The notes under the pieces are model-generated. The model was given only the letters and a program-made list of their open reading frames with translations. It was not told the DNA's origin and ran no database searches. Below are positions 19,681 through 25,758 of a stretch of 25,758 nt of DNA, piece by piece; the stretch's first letter is position 1, and each line of letters begins with the position of its first letter. Made by a program: the position numbers and the translations under genes. Source of the stretch: Spirogloea muscicola (Eukaryota; Streptophyta; Zygnematophyceae; Spirogloeales; Spirogloeaceae); contig WELB01000034.1 of assembly GCA_009602725.1 (NCBI GenBank), forward strand, positions 107,423-133,180, read 5' to 3'.

Positions 19681-19905
19681 GAAGCTCTTCCAAGGGACGC
19701 AATGGCTGTGATGAGCTGACCTCTTGCAGCCGCCGCCTTCTCTTAATAGCTCAAGGTGACAAGCGGGTGACAGCTCTTCCAAAGGGGGCAAGGGCTGTGA
19801 AAAGCCAGCCCACAAAACAAAAGACTGAACGTGGTCACGAGGAGAGAATCAATTCTTCCAATGTGAGGCAATGGCTGTGAGAGGCCAGCCCAAAGGAATG
19901 TACAG
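19681..19905 (-). repeat. Cluster of three hairpin repeat modules
   Basis: Three reverse modules lie at 19683-19712 (CAATGGCTGTGATGAGC), 19772-19830 (CAAGGGCTGTGAAAAGCC and AGCCCAC) and 19851-19900 (CAATGGCTGTGAGAGGCC and AGCCC). Each starts with the same CTTCCAA box. They are more diverged than the copies at 19071 and 20412. Confidence 0.75.
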
Positions 19906-20340
19906 AGAAACAACTTCAAGTGCAGGGCGATGGCACCGATTGCCCGCGCATTAAATGAATGAACAAAGATCTGAAAGAGCCGCAAAGCGCCCAAAGTGAG
20001 GAACACCTTTTTCCAGTAGAGGGCGATGGTGGTGAGAGAAAAGAAAGCGAGGCATGTGAGGCAAGCTCCGCCGCTGCCCGCGGAAGAGAGGCCAGCCCTA
20101 AGAATGCCATAGCCATTGCCATCAATTTGCTGTTCTTCGTCCCGCGCCGTATGCCGTTGTCAGTCTCTTTCCAGCCTTGACTGGCTCATGCAGTCCACTT
20201 GCGAGCAGGCCGCGTGATGGCTGCTGCATCTGGGTCTAGGCGGGGTGCCTCTTCCAGCTGCGAACTAGTACGACTTGCTGCTGCTCCCCGTGGCTACTAG
20301 GCTTCAATCCGCGGTAGTCTCGTGTCTAGCTGTGTGATTT
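19906..20340. other. No supported gene; diverged repeat traces
   Basis: Traces of the repeat left arm occur near 19957-19990 (GAATGAACAAAGATCTG). The rest has short open frames without recognisable peptides or plausible splice-linked exons. Confidence 0.4.
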
Positions 20341-20344
20341 TTAG

Positions 20345-20535
20345 GCGCCTTCCGGCTCTTTTGGACCCTGTTTATTCGTTTTGGCTTTCCCAGCGCTTTC
20401 AAGGCCCCTCCATCATTTGGCCCCCTTCGAACCTTTGTCAATGCTTTTTCGGGCTGGCTTTTCACAGCAGTTGCCCCATTGGGAGTGCCACTTCTCTTTT
20501 CTCCAGCCCCTACCTTCTATGGGAGAGCACTTTCT
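20345..20535 (+). repeat. Dispersed hairpin repeat, double copy
   Basis: A degenerate left arm and hairpin (20353-20405) precede a full module at 20412-20500: CCATCATTTGGCCCCCTTCG, ACCTTTGTCAATGC, GGGCTGGCTTTTCACAGC, CCCATTGGGAGTGCCACTTC. A right-arm remnant with TATGGGAGAGCACTTTC ends near 20535. It lies about 430 bp upstream of the ALOG start codon. Confidence 0.8.
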
Positions 20536-20957
20536 TCCCCGGCGGCGGGCAAGGGGGCCCCCGGGGCATCTCCAGCCCCCATCGTGGGCGCTGGGCGGCA
20601 GCAGCGCGGGCACCTGGAGCAGGCACGTGTGCCCCAGGAGCTGACGGCAGAGCTCCGTCGCGACGCGGGGGAGGCTCACCAACCCGTGTGGTGGGCCAGG
20701 GGGCCAAATTAGGTGAGCCATGCCGCCCCCCTTCCCCCGCCCCCCCCGGGGACAGTAGCGACACAGACGCGCAGCCCAACTGTCGGGCGCCGGGCTGCAG
20801 CCCCGCCCCCCCCGCCGCCGCCGCCGCCGCCGCCGCCGCAGAATGCGGGCGCAGCTCCGGCGCCCGCCGCCATGATGCAGCGGCNGGCTGCGACGCCGGC
20901 GGCGGCGGCGGCGGCGGCTACCGCGCCGCGGCGCTCAAGCTCCTGCGCCTGCCGGCC
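20536..20957. other. Upstream region and probable 5' UTR of ALOG gene
   Basis: GC-rich, with CCG repeats at about 20811-20840 and GGC repeats at about 20899-20919. No TATA box was recognised. An upstream ATG at 20872 opens a different frame from the ALOG protein, so it may be an upstream ORF. One base (20885) is unread. Confidence 0.5.
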
Positions 20958-22800
20958 ATGGCGCAGCCGCAGGCTGAGCAGCACGCCCATCCGCTGTCCC
21001 AGCTCTCTGACTCGCCTTACTCCGCCGCCGCCGCCGTCTCCGGCAGCCACTACCAGTACTACCACCAGCCTGCCCAGCAGCAGCAGCCGCAGCTGTCGCC
21101 GCCGCCGCTGCTGCCACCGCCGCAGCTGCTGCCGCCGTCGTCGTCGGCACTGGCGGCGGGGGGCATGGCGCCGCCTGCGGCGTTCGCGCCCCAGCAGCAG
21201 CAGCAGCCGCGGGAGGGGGCCAAGCCGTCGTCGAGCCGGTACGAGTCCCAGAAGCGGCGCGACTGGAACACGTTCGGGCAGTACCTCAAGAACCACCGCC
21301 CGCCGATTGTCATGGCGCGCTGCGCCGCGCAGCACGTCGTCGAGTTCCTGCGCTACCTCGACCAGTTCGGGAAGACCAAGGTCCACATCGAGGGCTGCCA
21401 GGTGAGCATCAACCTGCTGCTTCGGAGTGCGGCTGAGCGGCCATCTCCTCTCATGGCCATAGCAACTCAGCAGCCTGCATGCTGCGTGTTGATAGTGAGC
21501 ATGCAAGTATTGCCAGACTGTACGCCGGCCTGCTGCACTGTCAGAATTTCCTGGAAATATTGCTGGCCTTGGGCAGTGGAGGCACTGTTGAGGCTGAGCA
21601 CAGTAGGCAGTGTCGGAGCCTGACCTCAGGCATCGCTCTGTCGTTGCTCCGCAGTTCTTCGGGTGCACGGGCGAAAAGCCGTGCACGTGCCCAATGCGCC
21701 AGGCGTGGGGCTCTCTGGACTCGCTCGTGGGGCGCCTGCGAGCTGCGTACGAGGAGAATGGCGGCAAGTCGGAGCTCAACCCCTTTGGCGCCCGTCTGGT
21801 GCGCTTGTACCTGCGGGAGATCCGGGAGGGCCAGGCCAAGGCGCGCGGAATCACGTACGAGAAGAAGAAGCGCAAGCGGCCGAGCAACGGCCACACTGCA
21901 CCTGCTGCGACACCAATGGCAGCAGTGGGGCAGGCCATGAGGGTGGCTGCGCCAGGCCTGCAGCCAGGCGGCATGGCGGTGAAAGCGGAGACAGGGCTGG
22001 CCGTGTCCCCGCTGCGGCCCATGGAGGTGGGGATGCTGCCGCACCTAAACCAGCCGCCGCCACGGCTGTCCTTCCAGGGCACGCAGCTGATGGGCAGTGG
22101 CAACGGCGGCGATGGCAGCCTAGGCCTCTACTGCAGCAGTCTGGCCCGCCAGGACTCACTGCAAGACAGCCTGCAGCACTCGGGGGTGGCGTCAAGTGGA
22201 GGCGGCATGCAGGACGGTGGGAGCAGCGGAGACTTGTTCAGCTCCTGCTCGGGGAGCTTCGGCAGCAACGGCAGCGGCGGCGCCAGCGGCGGCAGCTACG
22301 GCAATAATCTGCACGAGCTGCAGCTTCGGCCGCGGGGTGGCGTCGTCGATGCACTCAGGGGTGAGGGCGTTGGCCTTGGCATCAGCCTTGACGATGGCGC
22401 GTACAACGGCCATCACCACCATGGCCTCCACGGCGGCCACTTGAGCCTTGGCGGCTACGGAAGCGGCAGCAACAGAGGCGATGGCGGCGCCAACGACCAC
22501 ATCAGCCTGGGCCTTGGCCACCTTGGTGGCGGCCCCGGCAGCGGGGTCGGCATGCCCAGCCTGGGCCTGGCGCCTCGCGGCGGCCTCGCCCAAGGCCTAG
22601 GCCTGGTCGGCGATGTCCTGGGCGTTGGCGGCATGCCGGACCATCAGCACCACCAACAGCTCAGCATGATGTTGCAGCGGTCGCCGGAGGTACAGCTGCG
22701 TGGCGGTGACAGCAGCAGTGGCCATGTTGGGAGCCTGCTGGCGGCCAGCGCTGACCTGCACAACCCGGCAACCTTCCATGGCAGCTTCCATCTCCATTGA
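20958..22800 (+). CDS. ALOG-domain transcriptional regulator (LSH/G1 family)
   Basis: Two exons, 20958-21401 and 21655-22800 (stop TGA), joined by a GT-AG intron in phase 0; 529 residues. The start at 20958 is the first in-frame ATG before the domain, in a GCCATGG context. The frame is open upstream, but no better ATG is in phase. Residues 1-92 are Gln/Pro/Ala-rich. The ALOG domain is residues 93-217: [35 protein letters not shown], the zinc-ribbon insert C147...C152-x5-C158-x-C160, then [20 protein letters not shown] and NPFGAR. A nuclear signal KKKRKR is at 218-223. The 300-residue tail is Gly/His/Ser-rich. ALOG domains are DNA-binding, descend from DIRS-type retroelement recombinases, and control organ boundaries and meristems in land plants. 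Odd points: the zinc-binding His of land-plant proteins is Cys here, the tail is very long (land-plant members are mostly under 300 residues), and an intron splits the domain at Q148. Confidence 0.95.
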
Positions 22801-23473
22801 CCACCATCAGCACCTCTGCAAGTTGCCAGTGGTGAATATGACAGTGGCGCTCTTTTCCATGGGGCTGGCATGCAGCTACACATCCTCAACATCCTTGAGT
22901 GCTAACCCCGACTTAGGAGCAGCTGTGGCTCTACCACATCGTCCTGCCTCCTACATCAATCGTCAGGCACAGGACATCTAAGCTACTCATTGCTGCTCTA
23001 GCATGTAATTGCTAGATTTTGCCAAGCACATGGCATGCTATTTGCACACTTTTTGTGCGCCAGCCTCTGCCACACCTGCAACGGGCCAACCCTTAACCCC
23101 CTTCATTCCCCCTTGCCTCAACCCCGTCCCTCCTCTTGTACGCAGTAATTCTTTGTGCTGCATCCATGCCCGGCATTGCCGCGCATGCAGCACCCCTTCT
23201 GTATTTGAGTACCAGTGCCCCTCCCCCACCCCCCTTTTCAAGGTACCGTGCATACCTTACTGAATAATAGGCTTCAGCATTGAAGTCCGACAGTGCCTTC
23301 ATTTTGAGATGAGAGCACTGTCTTCTGCCCTCAACCCAGCTGTGTTTAGTATTACTTTTGTTCGTCTTGCAAAAGAAGAGCATTTTCGACTCTGATCTTT
23401 TGGCAAATCGAGTCCATGCACTCAACATGAAGCAGGCATGCGGAAATAACCGGGTACAAAAAGTATGACGTCG
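22801..23473. other. Convergent 3' flanks, no gene
   Basis: This holds the 3' ends of the ALOG gene (+) and the right-edge gene (-). TGTAA at 23004-23008, the green-algal poly(A) signal type, lies about 205 bp after the ALOG stop. No coding sequence is supported. Confidence 0.55.
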
Positions 23474-25724
23474 TCACAGGGTCGCAACCTCCTCGGCTAA
23501 GGCGGCCTCCATATCTGACACTGACTGCCCTGGCCGCAATGCCGCCCAGCTCCTGAACAACAGGTCTCCTGATGGCAGTGCCGGGTTCTCGATGGGTGGC
23601 CAGCTCTTTTCTGTAAGTGGCACACTCATAGACCAGAGTTTCGAGGCTGGCGGTGCCCTCGGTGGCGACCAGCTCTTCATGGCAGACGGCGCCCTCGGAG
23701 GCGACCAGCTCGCGGAGGCCGACACATCTGCATGCGGTAGAGCCTGTGAGCGGGCCTTGCAGGCGAAGGCTGCCCTTGGCCCAGCTCTTGGGGCTACAGT
23801 GGCAGCTTGCCGAGCCTGCCCCAGCAGCTTCAGAGGAGCCACGCTGGTGCCCACGTCATTGCAAGTAGCGGCCGAAGCAGCCGCTGCCTCAACCTGCAGC
23901 TTCTCCATGCGCGTGCTGACCGCTGCCAGGCTGCGCTGGAGGCCCACGATAGCAGACAAGGCTGTGGCAGGCTCCAGTTGCGGCGGCAGCGGCCGCACAA
24001 GCACCTTGGCTGCACGCTCACCATCCACCTCGTCCTGCAAAGAGCTCAAATTCCTCTGGGGCAAACGTCAACCAATGCCGCTGCAACAGCGCTGCGGACG
24101 AGGCGGGATTGTGCAACCCACTTCTGTGGCCGTCCAATACTGCTACTTGGCACAACAGCTTAGAGGGCAGGGCAGTGGCATTACAATCACCTTGGCCTGC
24201 TCCAGCAGCTGGCGACCGTCCTCTGTCTCAGCAAGGCTGGCCTCATCATCAAACTCCTGTATCAGCGCCCTGCGGTTGATGCGGTGTGAGTGGTCAGTTC
24301 CAGTTCCACGAAGACCACCAGGACGATTAAAGGCACGGAGCAGCATGATGGGCAGCCCACACACAGGAGCATCAGGGAGGCGCCTCCTTGGCGAGCACGC
24401 AAGTAGTCCTTCATCATCCCCTGCCCCTTCTGGACAGCCTTGTCAAACCGCGGGCCCCAGCGCTCAGCAGCTGGGCACACGTCAAAGACGCTGCATATCA
24501 CCTGCCCTGCACACTCAACCACAACAACTGCACCTCAAGAGCGTAATCTTTCTCACGTGGTTATCAGGTTTTTTGCAGCTTGCTCTTGCAGCAGGTTCTT
24601 GGGTTCCGTGAGGACTGAGCTTGGTCACCCGCTTATCCAGCTGGGATCAATGCTGCAATTAGAGCAACATCACTCACCCATCGTGCAGGCAAGAAAGCAG
24701 CACCAGTGAGAGTCGCTCTGCGAGTAAGAGTAGCAGTAGAGCTTGTATCCCTCGTAGAAGTCGCGCCGGCTGGCCCGTAGGTCCAAGGAGATAACTGCGG
24801 CGTGTAAGTAACACGGCAAAGCCTGGCCCTTCCCGAGCCCACAAGACCGTGACGCAGCTGCCTGCTGCCTGCAAATTTAGCCGCTGCTTTTGACAGTGCT
24901 TGCAAGGTGGAGTCCTTGAGACCTGAAGGTTGCATTGTCAAGAGCAGCCTCCATCTCGGTGGAGCATATGTACGCGTCGCGTACTACGCTATCCTCGCAG
25001 CCATCAACACCATCCCGCTCCACCATCACGTCCTGCCGTGGAGAAGCAGCAAAACAAGTGCTTAAGGAGCTGCACTTCTCTCGGTGCCATGAGGCCTGCA
25101 ATGGCTTGCCAGGCATGGAACGAGGGCCTCGCTCCGCTGGCGGCTCACCGATGCCCGTGTTGCAGAGGCGATGTCCACTGGGGCAGCCTCCGCTGCAGCG
25201 AACGTCAGCGTGGCCTGTTGCAGCTGCTGTTGCCTCCTCTCGCTGCGCCTGCCCTCAGCGCTCGCCGGGGGGCTCAGTCTCGCCTTCTTCTTGCTTTCAG
25301 CCGGACCACCTGGCAAGCGGCTCGCGATCGAGCAGCAACGAACAGCGTCAGGCTGTGCCCCTGCTCTTGTCCTATCATATGCAAATGCGTGGCCAAGTAC
25401 GCCACAATTCGCACGCAAACGCTTGCTGGCGGCCCACTCACAGGCCTGCCGCTGCGGCCGCGAGCTCGACGCGCGCATCTGCCCCGTGCCCTCGTCCGCA
25501 CTCGTCAGCAGCTGCGGGCCGCGGTCGGGCACGGCCTCGAACTTGAGCTTGGCCTGCCGGAGCTCCGCAGCTGCGTGCCCGCGGCGGGCCCTGCCGGGCA
25601 CCGCGTCGGCCGCGGCGCACGGGGCGGCCGTGACGGCGGAGACCCCCTCTCCTGACGAGCACTCCGTGGCAGCCGGAGACGTGCCGAGCTGGCAAGGCTG
25701 CTCGCCGGCGACGCTCGCCGCCAT
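23474..25724 (-). CDS. Unrecognised nuclear-type protein with two QAxLxF motifs
   Basis: Seven exons on the minus strand: 25724-25442, 25309-25149, 25032-24923, 24868-24678, 24506-24365, 24269-24191 and 24034-23474 (stop TGA). Phases agree throughout, giving 508 residues. The start at 25724 is the first ATG inside the window; the frame stays open to the edge, so the true start may lie outside. Visible features: ELRQAKLKFEA (Q57-F62) and QQATLTFAA (Q126-F131), two copies of one motif 69 residues apart; a basic patch ESKKKAR (99-105); an aromatic and Cys-rich stretch (DFYEGYKLYCYSY, HWCCFLAC) at about 210-247; a helical part at 275-322; a predicted coiled coil (LAAVSTRMEKLQVEAAAA) near 355-375; and a short repeat SWSPPRAP in the C-terminus. 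The QAxLxF form recalls the PCNA-binding segment of CAF-1 p150, which is only a hint. I do not recognise the family. The 54-bp intron between exons 3 and 4 is the weakest junction. Confidence 0.65.
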
Positions 25725-25758
25725 GCCCGCTGGGCGGCGGGCCACCGCCGCCGCGGCG

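Noticed and set aside
20709-22103. 464-codon minus-strand open frame over the ALOG gene
   Set aside because: A GC-rich shadow of the ALOG exons and intron; Arg-rich and not protein-like, while the plus strand carries a clear domain.
20958-22800. DIRS-type retroelement instead of a host gene
   Set aside because: The domain shares the long invariant blocks of plant ALOG regulators and the KKKRKR signal. No recombinase catalytic part or reverse transcriptase is nearby.
1-25758. CRISPR arrays, bacterial operons, tRNA or rRNA genes
   Set aside because: No regularly spaced direct repeats with unique spacers, no cloverleaf or rRNA core seen; gene structure is clearly eukaryotic.

Overview
The window reads as nuclear DNA of a green-lineage eukaryote. 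It has intron-rich protein genes, GT-AG (and apparently two GC-AG) introns of about 50-400 bp, GC-rich first exons coding Ala, Gln or Gly runs, and plant-type gene families. The strongest taxonomic hint is a near-perfect ALOG (LSH/G1) domain gene beside a plant-type SDN5/REXO5-like exonuclease and a plastid-type atypical SDR gene. Together these suggest a streptophyte alga or an early-branching relative. I cannot name the species. Two ambiguous bases (7813, 20885) show it is draft assembly.

Layout. 1-1765 (+): 3' part of an atypical short-chain dehydrogenase/reductase (SDR) gene, At2g34460-like; its first exon lies outside the window. 1766-3504: no confident gene, some coding-like scraps. 3505-7932 (-): a four-exon gene for a 1254-residue protein with an N-terminal filamin repeat, one CCCH zinc finger and a very long RS/RD-rich tail. 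7933-9312: divergent intergenic region with a composite dispersed repeat. 9313-14519 (+): a 15-exon DEDDh exonuclease gene (SDN5/REXO5-like, 694 residues) with all catalytic residues. 14520-20957: 6.4 kb without a confident gene, rich in a hairpin-forming repeat family, with one coding-like block carrying in-frame stops and one weak open frame. 20958-22800 (+): two-exon ALOG gene, 529 residues. 22801-23473: convergent 3' flanks. 23474-25724 (-): seven-exon gene for an unrecognised 508-residue protein with two QAxLxF motifs, a basic patch and a predicted coiled coil.

Exon models were built by hand from splice consensus, reading-frame phase and similarity to remembered families. Phases are consistent through every junction of the five main genes, but no transcript evidence was available. 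The five genes share no obvious pathway; they are independent housekeeping or regulatory genes. The most unusual material is: (i) the repeat family built on GGGCTGGC...CACAGCCC hairpins, with at least 12 copies in both orientations; (ii) the filamin + CCCH + RS domain combination; (iii) an ALOG zinc-ribbon variant with a His-to-Cys ligand change; (iv) the unrecognised gene at the right edge.
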